From contig NC_089431.1 of NCBI RefSeq assembly GCF_026210795.1, positions 930,001 to 994,000 of the forward strand: a stretch of 64,000 nucleotides of DNA, in the 5' to 3' direction. The notes beneath the pieces were generated by a model. The model ran no database searches. It was given only the letters and a program-made list of their open reading frames with translations, and was not told the DNA's origin. Origin of the DNA: Rhizophagus irregularis (lineage: Eukaryota > Glomeromycota > Glomeromycetes > Glomerales > Glomeraceae). Of the stretch, positions 35,304 to 46,968 are shown one piece after another. Made by a program: the position numbers and the translations under genes. How positions within the stretch are numbered: position 1 is the first letter of the stretch; each line of letters opens with the position of its first letter.

Positions 35304-35897
35304 TTATTCTTCCTCCTCTTGAATTTTTTGTTGTTTTTGTTCATCATATAGAGTATCTCCTCCCAACAAACCAATATTATGTAAAATATAAACTGCCATT
35401 TTGTAAACACTCCAAATAGAAACGGTAAAGAAAGTGGTCGAGATTGCTGAAAAGGTTAAAAAAAGTGCGACAGGAACAAAGAATAACAAACCAATCCCAA
35501 CGAAAAATCCTTCTGCCAACAAAATACCCATTCCACTGACAAATAAGACAAGAGTAAGAGTACCGATAAGAAAGGTGATTAAAATGGCTAAAGGAATAAC
35601 ATTTAAAACTGCTACACCATAACCAAACCAACTTAGAGGAGGAAAATTATTCCAAACATATCTAACCGACTTGATAATCGGTTTAGAATAATCACGTGGG
35701 TGTTGAAAAATTTCGCGTCCTTTATCCATTGCCGTTTCTAAAAGATTATATACCAATGATTCTTTTACGATTCCCCTTTGTGTGAAAGAGCGTTGAGAAA
35801 AATTATTTAGTGCTTCATTGACTTTATCTTCCCTTTCTTGAAAATCATCATAATAATATTTTTCATTATCATTAGAACATAACTGTTCTTCAGACAT
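35304..35897 (-). CDS. Promethin/LDAF1-like lipid-droplet membrane protein
   Basis: Single exon, 197 residues from MSEEQLCSNDNEKYY. An in-frame ATG 34 codons upstream adds a hydrophobic leader in AT-rich sequence and is judged to be UTR. Residues ~1-85 are polar. Residues ~85-175 are an almost continuous hydrophobic stretch (PLSWFGYGVAVLNVIPLAIL; LTLVLFVSGMGILLAEGFF; LLFFVPVALFLTFSAISTTF) that can form paired membrane hairpins. The tail is Gln/Glu-rich. This layout and the Gly-rich hairpin text match promethin (TMEM159/LDAF1) and the fungal Ldo/Osw5 relatives, which partner seipin in lipid-droplet formation. Similarity is judged by eye; another small hairpin-type ER protein is possible. Confidence 0.65.
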   Translation of the reverse strand: MSEEQLCSNDNEKYYYDDFQEREDKVNEALNNFSQRSFTQRGIVKESLVYNLLETAMDKGREIFQHPRDYSKPIIKSVRYVWNNFPPLSWFGYGVAVLNVIPLAILITFLIGTLTLVLFVSGMGILLAEGFFVGIGLLFFVPVALFLTFSAISTTFFTVSIWSVYKMAVYILHNIGLLGGDTLYDEQKQQKIQEEEE

Positions 35898-36323
35898 TGT
35901 GAACATGTAAAAGCAAAAAAGAGAAAATAGAAGGTTAAAAAAAATTTTTTTTCGCGATACTACTAAATTTATTAGATTTTTATCAATTATATAAATCAAA
36001 TTTTTTCATGCATCATATTAATGAACTATGACCAAATATTATTACAGAAATAATCTAATGAGTAATCATATAATCATTTAATTAATCAATTAATCAATCA
36101 ATCAATACAAGTTTCTGAGCAAATTTATCGAATCTCACTATTAGACATAAAAATTGTGCTGCGACAAAAATAATTTTTGTGCTACTGGCGAGGTATCACA
36201 TGATTAAACAATTTTTGTGACGCGAGGACGCGAGGTATCACATGATTAATAAAGTATTTAAATAAGCCACTCGATGGTCATTATTAAAATAATAATAATA
36301 ATAGTTTTACATTGACTTCAATT
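35898..36323. promoter_or_regulatory. Divergent promoter region with a 20-bp direct repeat
   Basis: About 430 bases between two divergent genes. GCGAGGTATCACATGATTAA occurs at 36188-36207 and again at 36230-36249, 42 bases apart, ~75-135 bases upstream of the F-box ATG. Between and before the copies, ATTTTTGTG also repeats. A/TCACATGAT could be a transcription-factor site; function is inferred. Confidence 0.45.
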
Positions 36324-38207
36324 ATGGACAAAATCAATAGTAATATTTTAAATAAAAGTCCAGTTCTTGTTCCTGACTGTCTTAATCTAGTCTTTAATTA
36401 TTTAGCAAATGATAAAAATACTTTATTTTCATGTCTATTTGTAAATCACTTATGGTGCAATTTAGCCGCTCAACATTTATGGAAAGATCCTTTTTCGTTG
36501 ACTTCGAAAATTCAAAAGGTAAAACTTTTTCAAGTCTACGTATCAAGTTTACCACATAAAGAAATACGACAACTTAACGAGAAAGGTTTGAAGATTCCAA
36601 ATCTTGTAACTCCAAACTTTAAACTTCCATATTTTTCTTATTTAAAACAAATTTTTTATCGAAAAATTGAAGAATGTGCACTTGAATGGCTTTTATATGA
36701 GGATGATTCAGATTCTAGTGATAAATTTTCATTGAATTGTTTCGAAAATATGGAATATAATGATGATGACATTTCTGATGAGGAATATGAACCAACAGAA
36801 TCAGAATTAGAAGTTAGTTCTGAAGAAAGTTCTGATGAATGTTCTGAAGATGATAGTGGATCTATGAAAATAGTTTTTAGAGATACATTTTTTCAACAAG
36901 ATCCAAATCATCCAGTATTTGCCCTTCATCAGAAAGCATTAACTTTTGCAGTATTTAAACAACTTCTTGCAAGTTGTAACAAATTAGATGTGTTAAACAT
37001 GTCATTATTTTCTTCAAATTCAACTATTCCAGATATTGTTCTTATACCAGGATGTCATACAGCATTTTCTGATATAACCGTATTTAATTTTTTTCAAAAA
37101 GGAATTTATGGGGATGCAGAACGAGCTAAAATCATCTGCTTCTTGAATATACTTGGATATTCGTCTCGTAATATTTCTAAGATTGGAATAATCGTAGACA
37201 CAGAGATAGAAGAGACCTATATATCAAATTTAATTAATGTTCAAGAAGATCTTAAATACTTAACAATTAAATATGCACAGGGTCGTACAAACCTGCAATC
37301 ATTTCTGGAATCTATACCTCAAACCTTAGTGTACTTGGAGTTATATGCTGTTAAACTTAGCGATTGTTCATTCAACGCTCTTTTTGAATGTAAAAATTTA
37401 GAAGAAATTAAATTAGTAAGATGTCGATTTATTTGTCATAAATTAGATCAAGAACAGGTGTCAGAATCTGAAGGTCTTAAATTGAGAAAGATCTTTTGGA
37501 AAGAGAATGTATATAATCATTATAAATATTTTGTATCTCTCATTAGAGGTGCAAATAAAACCCTTAAAGAAGTTGTACTCTGCCTCCCCGCGAATCGAGT
37601 AAGAGACGTTACTGATACTAATGAAATTTTAAATGCTCTTGCCAAATTTTGCCCAAACATTAAGCTCTTTGCGATTCTGGTAAAATTACAGAGAAATTGG
37701 TCTTATTTTCATGAAAAATTTTATGTTCATTTATTGACGTGCTTCTATTAATTCTAGGACGTTTACTCGTATTATACACAACTCGTAAAAGTATTTGAAT
37801 CCTATCCTTGGGAAAATTTAACTTCTTTAACATTAGGATCAGAACATTCTTATTCAGTACCGTATATTGCCATAGATAGATTGGCTCCATACCTTCCTGC
37901 GTCTTTACGCAAGTTGCGTATTGCGTGTGCAGTATCTGAGCAAGATTTAAAAACTTTCTTTGACAAATGTCAAGCACCAATTGAAGAGTTGAGTATTCCT
38001 AATTTGAATCAAATATTTACAAATCGTCATTTGAGAATTATTAGAGATTACATCAAGGAAAAGAGAACTTTGAAACAATTTGATTTTGAATTTAGTCACA
38101 ATCAAGTAATTTCTTACGAATTATGGAAAGAAATAAAAGAAATGGTAGATACTAGAACACATCATCTTTTTGATCCATTTTATTATCCTCCTTGTGATCT
38201 ATTTTAA
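36324..38207 (+). CDS. F-box / leucine-rich-repeat-like protein 2
   Basis: Residues ~14-60 form an F-box: VPDCLNLVFNYLANDKNTLF then SCLFVNHLWCNLAAQHLWKD. A long acidic insertion follows at ~130-185 (YNDDDISDEEYEPTESELEV and more Ser/Asp/Glu). The remainder is a leucine-rich solenoid ending in LFDPFYYPPCDLF. The frame is interrupted by TAA at 37749 and TAG at 37755. I model an intron 37680-37757 (GTAAAA...TTCTAG, 78 nt), which joins FAIL to DVYSYYTQLVKVF and restores one frame of ~601 residues. The reading frame is the same on both sides, so the alternative is a nonsense-mutated gene or a 475-residue truncated protein. ATG at 36324 chosen; an upstream in-frame TTG is not a likely start. Confidence 0.75.
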
Positions 38208-38282
38208 GGTTAGAGTTAGGTTAGTGTTAGGTTAGAATTAGAGTTAAGTTGGAGTTAGGTTGGAGTTAGGTTGGAGTTCGAC
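38208..38282. repeat. Degenerate TTAGG-like tandem repeat after the F-box gene
   Basis: Immediately after the stop codon come repeated GTTAGG/GTTAGAG/GTTGGAG words (GGTTAGAGTTAGGTTAGTG, then TTAGGTTAGAATTAGAGTTA, then GTTGGAGTTAGGTTGGAGTT). They resemble the TTAGGG telomere repeat of filamentous fungi but are degenerate, so this may be an interstitial telomere-like tract or a simple repeat in the 3' UTR. Confidence 0.55.
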
Positions 38283-40389
38283 TGTCTCGTGCCCTAATTG
38301 TTTCCTGCAATTAGCGAAGCAATCGATCCACGTCTTCCTGCATAATTCCGTGCTGGGTAATGGGTTTCAAAACAACAGAATCTTGGGAAGTAACAAACTT
38401 AGACCAGATTAGACAAGAATGTTAGATTTAGGTTAAAGTTAGAATTAGGGAAATAAAAAAGTGTTATAGAATTAGGGGTAAAACAATTATGTAGTGAATT
38501 TTAATTTTAATTGTTTTTAAAATATTGTTATTCGGGATCCGAAGGAGTTATCCGACGACATTGAAAAGATTTAACACGCAAAAAAAGCAGCAAGAATGAA
38601 TAGTGGGTTACTTCATTGCAAGTAAACCTCCAGTTGATGCACTCAATTGGTACGTAATATGATCTTGCGAAAAAGGGTTTAGACATAATGGATGATTATT
38701 TAATTTTAATAAGTATGGGCTTTTCTGGAGTAACACAAAAGAGATATATAATATTAGTATAGTATGTTTGTGGAATTTTTTACTTTGTATGTATGATTTT
38801 TTATGGTACATATATACTTATCACAATATATAATAATATGTATGTATGATAGTATGATTTAAATTTTTTTATTACGTATAAACGAGTGAAATTTTAAAGA
38901 AGGAGCGAGCGCAATCGAAAAGGTGTATGACGAGGCTGGTAAAAAAAGTATGATTTATATACGTATGTATGAAATTTTTTTCACTACATACGTACAATTT
39001 TTCTATATTTAACAATCAAAGTAGTACGTACTACTAGTGTTGGTCTCCGTAAATAGTTGAAGTCCAAAAGTCAAGTAAATATAATGTTTGTAAATCAGAA
39101 TTACCATCTTTTAACTAACCACAATAGTGTAGTATTTACAGCCAATTTACAGCTTACGTTTATAATATTACAACCGCTAAAGGTTGTAATTCGATATATA
39201 ATAATCGTTACTTACGACAACCAACCTTAGTACGTGCGATTTAAAATCATACGTACTAACAAAAAATGCAATATACATACTATTTTACAAATCATACCAT
39301 ACTAAGATCGGATACACCGAATACAAAATATGTTTTTTCAATCAAAATATTAACAATTGAATAAGTGGTATGATTTTTAATGAAAATAATGAAAATCATT
39401 ATACTTTAAAAATAGTAACGTTTCATAAATAATATTTCGGATTTTCTTTCAATAAAAGTCGTGTAACGAATTTTTGGTCTAGAATCTCTTTTGATATATC
39501 AACATAACAGATAAACAATTACGAAAAATCACGAAAAGTAAAAATTTGATTAAAAGGGAAATTTAAATTATTAAACAAATTTTTAAAATTTTTTTCAATA
39601 TTTTCGGTATAACAAAGAAATTAATATTAAAAATAAATAAATAAATAACAAACAAACGCGAAATGTCAAAAAAAAAAAAAAAAAAAATAAGTAATCATTT
39701 TCAACTAGGAAAAAAAAATGGACGAAAAAGGTAAAAAAAAAAATGAACGAAAATGGTAAAAAACGAAAAAGATGATGATTTTCCTGAATTCATCAACAGC
39801 TGATTCTATCTTCAGCAAATCCTATTAATTAAATAAAGTTTTTCGTAGTTTTAATTGGGTAATACATGAAAAAATCAAAATAATAACTTTATTAAATCCC
39901 TATTGAACCCTTGTTGAACCTCATGTTTAACTATTTTGAACCTGTGATTCAAAATTTTCTGGTTTGGATCTGCCATATCATCGGGTATTTTCACCATTTT
40001 GGGACATTACCGAACCCTTACTAATAATTAATTGAAATATGCCTAATATTAGTAAGGTTAGTAAAGTTTTAGATAATAAAATAATAATTTAAATTATAGG
40101 TGATTTTTTAAAATAGAAAATTAAAAAAAATCATGGTATCCAATAATATTACATAAAAAAAAATAAACAATTTTTCCGGAATTTATCTCAAAAATAAAAT
40201 TTTAACAGTTGATTAAAATTAACAATAACAGATTAATAACAGGTAAATAAATAAATCAGACGTGCATAAAAACTCTTTTTTATTTCGTTTCATTTCATTT
40301 CATTTCATTTTTTTTTAAAGAAATAAAAATATTGTAATAAAAGATTAATAACATAGTAATAAATAATCATTTTTTTTTAAAAAAAAACT
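38283..40389. other. Gene-free interval with palindrome cluster
   Basis: No gene supported. The segment 38940-39260 is rich in TACGTA palindromes (separate entry). Downstream, 39640-39760 is poly(A) and AAAAATG-type low complexity. A TTTCATTTCATTTCATTTC pentamer run and a T(n)A(n) palindrome (about 40371-40387) sit directly before the first methyltransferase ATG. Confidence 0.5.
38960..39260. repeat. Cluster of inverted repeats around TACGTA
   Basis: AGTAGTACGTACTACT at 39020-39035 is a perfect 16-bp palindrome. ATTACAACC-GCTAAA-GGTTGTAAT is a perfect 9-bp hairpin at 39167-39190. TTAGTACGT at 39227-39235 is answered by ACGTACTAA at 39250-39258. GTACTACTAGTGTTGG on the left is roughly inverted to CCAACCTTAGTACG on the right, which would bound an element of ~230 bp. 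ATACGTATGTATG lies just upstream. Probably nested or decayed fold-back elements. Confidence 0.5.
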
Positions 40390-41625
40390 ATGGGAAACGG
40401 TAAGTCAAAAATTAAAAAACAAACAAAACTTACGACAGAGGTTAAGCCTCAAATAATAAATGAAGTAAAAGAAGATAAAGAACTGAAATATTATTTACCA
40501 AATAATTATACGGACGTTGATAGACAACACAATAATACATTTGTAAAAAAAGAAGTTTTTCAAGGTAGTTTTTCTGCTTCTATTGAAGAGAGATTAAATA
40601 GAGGAGAATGTAAAGTATTAGATGTATGGTAAGTAAAAAGTGGTAAGTAAAGAAAATTATATGATATTTTTTAAAATAATTTTATTAATAATATATATTT
40701 TTATACCATATTCTTTAGTTGTGGTCCTGGAACATGGTTATTAGACCTAGCAGCCAAACACGAGAAATCCTCTTTTTTTGGAGTGGATATTAAGCCAATA
40801 TTTCCAACGGAGGTAAATTACTTTTAAAGGGATATTAAATTTATATAATACATTATAATACATTAATTAATACTTTTGCTAATATTTTTTTTTTTTTTAG
40901 ATAAAACCATCAAATTTAAATTTTATTCAAGCAGATGTATCGAATGGATTACCATTTCCTGATAACGAATTTGATTTTGTGAATCAGGAAACAATGTTAT
41001 TTATTTGGACGATAGATCAATGGGATTTTATCCTATCTGAGCTCGTTAGGTATTTATAATTTATATATGTATATATAAAATTTTTCTTTTATATCAATTT
41101 TAAATATTTGTTTTATAGAGTAACATGCCCAGGTGGATATATTCAAATATGCGAGCAAAATTTTTCTGTATATAAAGGCATAGGTCCAGTTTTTTATAAA
41201 ATTCTTGAAGATGGACGTAAGTATTATTCGGTCCTTTCTTAAAAAAAAAAAACTTGATAATAGAATTCTCTCATTCATACTGTATGTTTTTAGATTACGC
41301 CTCTGGTTTAAAGCGAAATGTAGATATAAAAATAACACCTCGTCTTAAGGAAAAACTTGGATCCCAGCAAAATATTACAACGGTTCATGAAGAAGAAAGA
41401 CAAGTTGTTCTTGGTCCAAATGGTGGTAAAATTGGATTAGCATTACAAGACATTTATTTAAGTTATATGTCAACTAATATAGCAATTGAAACAATGAGTG
41501 TTCTTTTAGGAATGTCAAAGGAAGAATATAGAAATCATTTAAATTATGATCTTATAAATGAATTTAAAGAAACTAATACTTTTCATATAGTAAATAGATA
41601 TTGGGCTCAAAAGAATGTAAATTAA
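40390..41625 (+). CDS. SAM-dependent methyltransferase 1, putatively N-myristoylated
   Basis: Five exons: 40390-40628, 40719-40812, 40901-41049, 41119-41216 and 41294-41625, ~303 residues. It begins MGNGKSKIKKQTK: Gly2 and Ser6 fit the N-myristoylation consensus, followed by a lysine cluster as in Src-type membrane anchors. Class I methyltransferase fold: motif I spans the first intron as VLDVC+CGPGTWLLDLAA, then FFGVDIK (acidic loop), NFIQADVSNGLPFPDNEFDF and RVTCPGGYIQI. Unlike its paralogues (IGCGPG), the first Gly of motif I is Cys, which may weaken SAM binding. A family-specific block VVLGPNGGKIGLALQDIYLS lies near residue 230, and the C-terminus is NRYWAQKNVN. Substrate unknown. First of three paralogues. 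Confidence 0.88.
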
Positions 41626-42575
41626 AAGTGTCTTCTTATTAAAAATATATTAATGTACTTATTTATTATACAGTTATTATTGTACTACTTTATTACCCTT
41701 AATATTAATAGAATTTGAATAATTTAATATAATTTTTTTGATTTTTTTTTTCCACTATAATTTCATTGTGAGTTGTGACATATGCGATTACAGTACGATT
41801 TTCTGAATGGTATTTCCCGAATATAATTTAATTACCTGAATGCCAATTTTCCGAACTGGACATTTTCCTGAATTTGCATAAATTACAGTTTTTAAATTTT
41901 GTTAAACAATAATTATAATAACTTTATTAAAATTTATACAAAAATGCATTCAGAAAAGAAACGCGGAATAGAATGAGCAATTATCATTCAACTAGATTAC
42001 TAGAAATGTCTCACTTTATAAAATTTGGGAAGAAACATCAAATATATACAGTAAGTGAATCTTGAACCGAGATTATCATTAACGTAGTGGTACGGTAATT
42101 TCATGCGGTAATCACTTTGGGATGGCGTTTTTGTTTTTGTATTATGAAACGCTGTTATTTGATTTTCACGTGATCATTTGTCAAAGTGATACTTAGTAAT
42201 TGCTGTTACGTTTAACTTAAAAATTCCCCTGATTATTAGCGTAACCACTTCTTTTAATAAAATAAAATAAAAAAAAAAAAACTGAATTTCTACGTGTTTT
42301 AATAATGGCGTGATTTTAAAATCTTAATTTTTTTTCGGTCTCCCTATGAAAAAGGAATTTCAGAATTTGTCTGGAATTTGCCCTCGTTGTCTGAATAATA
42401 ATGTCTGGATAATGACCGGAATCTTTCACATTTCGGTACATTATTCTTCATCTATAATATACTTTACAATCCTCAATATTTATTTGGGTTATAAGAAATT
42501 TTTTTCTTTTTTTCAGAATGTAGCAATAGGAATACAATAAAAATTTTAATTTTCTTTCATAAATCAAGGTATAAA

Positions 42576-42720
42576 TAAAGACCCGGACGTCCGGAATCAT
42601 TCATATTTCGGTTCATTGTCCGGATGTCCGGAATTATTCATACTTCGGTTACATTATCCAGACGTCCGGAACCATGGTACATTTTCCGGAACGTTCCAGA
42701 CATTCTCGCTGGACATCTTT
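42576..42720. repeat. Tandem TCCGGA repeat, ~45-bp period
   Basis: Three diverged units with GACGTCCGGAATCATTCATA, then TTTCGGTTCATTGTCCGGAT and GTCCGGAATTATTCATACTT, the last ending CCAGACGTCCGGAACCATGG. A variant follows, TTCCGGAACGTTCCAGACA. Each unit carries palindromic GACGTC/TCCGGA words, unlike the AT-rich surroundings. The same TCCGGACA word is prominent in the element at 51.3-51.7 kb, so this may derive from a relative of it. Confidence 0.65.
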
Positions 42721-42766
42721 TTTTTTTTTTGTAGGGACTAGGGATCTTATAAAATAAAAAAGTGGA

Positions 42767-42802
42767 ATTATAAACATTATAAACATTATAAACATTATAA
42801 TG
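42767..42802. repeat. 9-bp microsatellite (ATTATAAAC)
   Basis: Three perfect copies of ATTATAAAC and a fourth ending ATG. Confidence 0.85.
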
Positions 42803-44689
42803 TTTTCGTTAATCCATACTTTTTTAAATAATCATAGAGTTATTCGGTTTTCAGACATGTGATCAAAATTTTTAAATCATGTGATTGGAAACTCGTGTAA
42901 ACCAATCAAAATAGTTTATTTATACAGAACCATTTGAGCCAATCATTCGAATTTTTTGAATTTTTTACCAAATTAATATTAGCTTAAAAATTTCCTTTTT
43001 AGATAAAAAAAGAATTTGTTTTGAAAATGATAAAATAATACGTAATATTAGTATTTTGGTAAAAATAAACAACATTTGTATAAACAACTTGAAAATATTT
43101 AAAGCATCCAATAAAAATCATTCAAATTAATCATACAAAAAAAAAAAAATTTCGTAATGAACCTAAAAAGAATGATCTAGACAAAACTTTCATCTAAATT
43201 TTATTTTTATTGGTGAAGATTTACAATCTTTTTGATTTATAAAGAGAAGAAGAGAAAGATTATTTTTTTGAAAGTTATTGTGAAAACCGATTCGTTCTTT
43301 TTTTTTTTGATATCATGACCATAAAGAAAGTAACTGGTACCTTATCAATGTTACCAATAATATATCATAATATTTAAAGAATGGTACCAGAAAGTAATAA
43401 AGTAATATAATTCGTTCTTTCTCACATAGTAATGACTAAAATAACTAAAGAAAAAGTGAAAATTTTACATAAAAACTCAACATATTGCATATTTCCGATA
43501 TACAGTATTTATAATATTACGGGATTTCCTTTTTTCTTCACAAAAAAATTATTTTCTGTAGCAGTTCAAAAAAAATGAAGCTAAAAAAGGGAAAAATAAT
43601 AAAGTATACAAAGAATTTTAATCTTTTTGCGCGTTTTTACACAAATGTTTTTTACATACCAGATACTGTAAATGTTATTTTCGCATATACATACGTTATA
43701 CTGTTGATATACATGATCATGTTTTTTTTTTAAGTGTGCATAAAAAACTAAAAAATCCCTTATTGTATTAACAAGGGTTATACATATTTTTTTTTTCTTT
43801 ATTATGACAAAAGTATATTTTTGTAATGTTTTTTTGTCTGCATGTAATCTAAAAATTTAGAATTTACCAATAAATAGAGTTTTAAAAACTGTCCTATTAA
43901 GGAGAATATTTGAATTGTGAGACAATTGAGACATTGCTTTTTTTTTAATGTATAAATATATATACAACATAGTTAAAACAACGATATATGCAGGGTCCCT
44001 CGAAAAATAACGTGGAATCGAGGGAATTTGATTGGATGAATTTTTCTCGTGTAACAATATAAATAAAGGAAACTGTAAACAAAGTGTTACTAATAGTCAA
44101 AAGATTCAATATTCCGAATTTCCCGATTATTATTATTTTTTTTTTTAAAAAAAAACTTCTAAAGGTGCAAATCCTTTCACCTGACTCTTCTTATGCATTA
44201 ATGAGTAAAATTTACATGTAAAATTTTTAAGGGATGATATTCATTCCCTTACTTTTTTTTTTAAAAAAAAAATAAAATAAAATAAAATAAAATAAAATAA
44301 ATATTAATATTTTAAATAATTTTTCATCGAATTTTCAATAACTGGAATTAAGAAATACCGATAAATAAAAAATAATTTTAAATTAAACTAATTTTATATT
44401 TGAATATGCAAAAATTTCTCATTTGAGGTTCATATAAATTGACATTGCATTTTGATCCCTGCATATTTATCTGGAAAAAAAACAATAAGCAAATATAGTA
44501 AAATTAAAAATTTTTTTTTTTTTCAAGAATAATTTTTCTATTCCGGGTTTGTAATGAACATGTTACAGTTGTTACACGACTTTTTTTTATTATTTTGGTC
44601 GTAAAATATTTGTTTTGAATAAACACATAAATAATGTTTTTTTTCTTAAGTCTGTTCAACGAAAATGATGTAATCAAAAATAAAAAACG

Positions 44690-44805
44690 TATCAAAAGCA
44701 TCAAAAGTCATCAAACAACATAACATCAAAAAAAAAAAAAAAGTATCAAAAAGTATCAAATGTCATCAAATGTTATCAAACGTACAAAAAAGTATCAAAT
44801 GTATG
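44690..44805. repeat. Imperfect TATCAAA/TCATCAAA repeat
   Basis: Words GTATCAAAAG, GCATCAAAAG, TCATCAAAC, AGTATCAAAAAGTATCAAAT and TGTTATCAAACGTAC recur for ~115 bases, broken by a poly(A) run. Non-coding simple repeat. Confidence 0.65.
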
Positions 44806-45717
44806 AATTTATGCTAAAGAAAGAAAAAAGGCTTTTATTTATTAAATTATACGTACATAATTTTTTATATATAAAAAAAAACTGTAGTTAACATTTTGTG
44901 GCTGCATTTTTTTCATATTATACCTTTTTAATACCTTTTGTTTTTTAATAAAGTACAAAAAGGAAAAACGTTATGTTTTTGTTATTTTTGAAATTTTAAT
45001 AATATTTATTAAAAATAAGTTTTAGTTCTTACTATAAGTCGTACAAAAGTTAATAATTTTTTTTATTAAAATTAGTAAAATTTAATAAGTTTCAAGTTTA
45101 GTTTTATTTTTTTATTATTTTTTTTATTTTATTTTATTTTTTTTTTGTTTTTATTTTTTTTTTTTAAAATTTTTTTTTCCTTGTTCTCTTTCGTAACTTC
45201 TAAAGATACATGAGATGAGATAATCATCAATCCTATTATTTATTTATAAAAGTAAGCCTCTATTTTTTTTAAAAAAAAGATTGCACGTCAACTGTTGTAA
45301 TAAAAAAGATTTGGAAAAGATCTGCATATTTTTATTTAGTTTAAACATTCCACATGGAAATACGATAAATTAAACAGATAACTTAATAAATTACAACTGA
45401 AACAATGCTTTTTTACAACATGATCAAACAAAATTGGTAAATTAATTATGTCGTGAATATTGATTGCGTATTTATTTATTATTTACAAACCTTAAAAATC
45501 GTACTATTAAGACTTTTACTATTAACTTGATAATTTGATAATGTCATATATTTTAAAATAACGATTTAAAAGTAAAACTTTTTTTTCTTTTTTTTTTTTA
45601 CTTCATATTTCAAAGATTTTTATTTTTTTTAAAAAAAAAATAAAAATAAAAATAACACTCAAATAAAGATCATTTTTAAAGATCTTTTATTTCATTCTTT
45701 TTTTTGTAAAAAAAAAA

Positions 45718-46968
45718 ATGGGAAATAACAAATCAAAAGTTAAAAGAACATTATCAAATTCTTCCAAAAAACATCACCAAAACTCACAATACTTATTATC
45801 AAAAGAATCCGAATCACGGAATTTAGATAAAGAAAAGGAGTTGACATATTACTTATCGAATCATAATGATGAAGATATTGATAGACAACATTTTAATCAT
45901 TTTTTTAGAAAACATATATTTCAAAATAATTTTTCTGTTCCAATAGAAGAAGGATTAATCCAAGGAGGATGTAAAGTATTAGACATCGGGTAAGTAACTA
46001 GTTTGATTTCTTGAATAATGAATATTTTTTAAATGATCTATAAATTAGATGCGGTCCTGGATCGTGGTTATTAGATCTAGCAAGTAAATACGAGAATTCT
46101 TATTTCTTTGGAATTGATATAAAACCAGTATATCCGAATGAGGTAAATATTAAAGTGAACGCTGGATAAAAATGTATATCGTATCGTATAATAAATATGT
46201 ACATTTTTTATATATATAGATAAAACCGAAAAATTTAGAATTCTGCGAAGCCGATATGTTTAATGGATTGCCATTTCCCGATAATGAATTCGATTTTGTG
46301 CATCAAGAAGTAATGTCATTCATAATAAAAGCAGATCAGTGGAATTATGTGATTTCCGAACTTATTAGGTATTGTATAATGTATAATGTATAATGATGCC
46401 TTTATTATTATTTACAGTATACCGACCTAAAAAACTTTTTTTTTTTACAGGGTGACGAAACCAGGAGGATTTATTGAAATTGTTGAATATATTTCACCCG
46501 AAAATAGTGGTCCAGTATTAACTAATGTGTATAAAACACGTAAGTAATAAATAAAATATATATGTATAATAAAGATTTTAATTTTTATATAATATATATA
46601 TAATTAATATATATGTTATATATGTTATATATTATTTAGATTTTGATTTATGCCTTCAACGAGGCGTGGATATGAGTTTGATACCTAATCTTGATAAAAT
46701 AATTGAATCACATCAAAATATATCACAAGTTCATAGAGATGAACGTTCATTTATAATAGGACCAAATGGGGGTAAAGCTGGTTTAGTCATTCAAGATATT
46801 ATAATAACATTTAATACTTCTGACCTTGCAACTGATGATATTTCTTCTAAAAAAGGAATTTCTAAAGAAGAATATAAAAATATGATTTTAAGAGATTTTA
46901 AGAATGAATTAAAAATTACTAAACCCAAATTAAAAGTTTGTAGATTTTGGGCCCAAAAAAATGCCTAA
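45718..46968 (+). CDS. SAM-dependent methyltransferase 2, putatively N-myristoylated
   Basis: Five exons at the same positions and phases as the other two: 45718-45989, 46049-46142, 46220-46368, 46451-46539 and 46640-46968, ~310 residues. The N-terminus MGNNKSKVKRTLSNSSKKHH has Gly2, Ser6 and a basic stretch and is a little longer than in the paralogues. Motif I joins as VLDIG+CGPGSWLLDLAS with intact Gly, then YFFGIDIKPVYPNE, DMFNGLPFPDNEFDFVHQ and RVTKPGGFIEIVE. The block FIIGPNGGKAGLVIQDIIIT matches the family. It ends CRFWAQKNA. The ATG follows a poly(A) run directly. Substrate unknown; the tandem setting suggests duplication and divergence. Confidence 0.9.

Larger units (their letters stand above)
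41626..45717. other. Gene-free interval between methyltransferases 1 and 2
   Basis: About 4.1 kb with no gene recognised. It holds a TCCGGA-rich repeat (42576-42720), an ATTATAAAC microsatellite (42767-42802), a (TAAAA)n run (44272-44302), a TATCAAA-type repeat (44690-44805), T(n)A(n) palindromes (44138-44157, 44252-44271, 45266-45284, 45623-45641) and a long poly-T/poly-A stretch at 45100-45180. Confidence 0.5.

Noticed and set aside
35377-35631. 84-codon minus-strand frame rich in Cys/Trp/Phe
   Set aside because: Out-of-frame shadow of the promethin-like gene.
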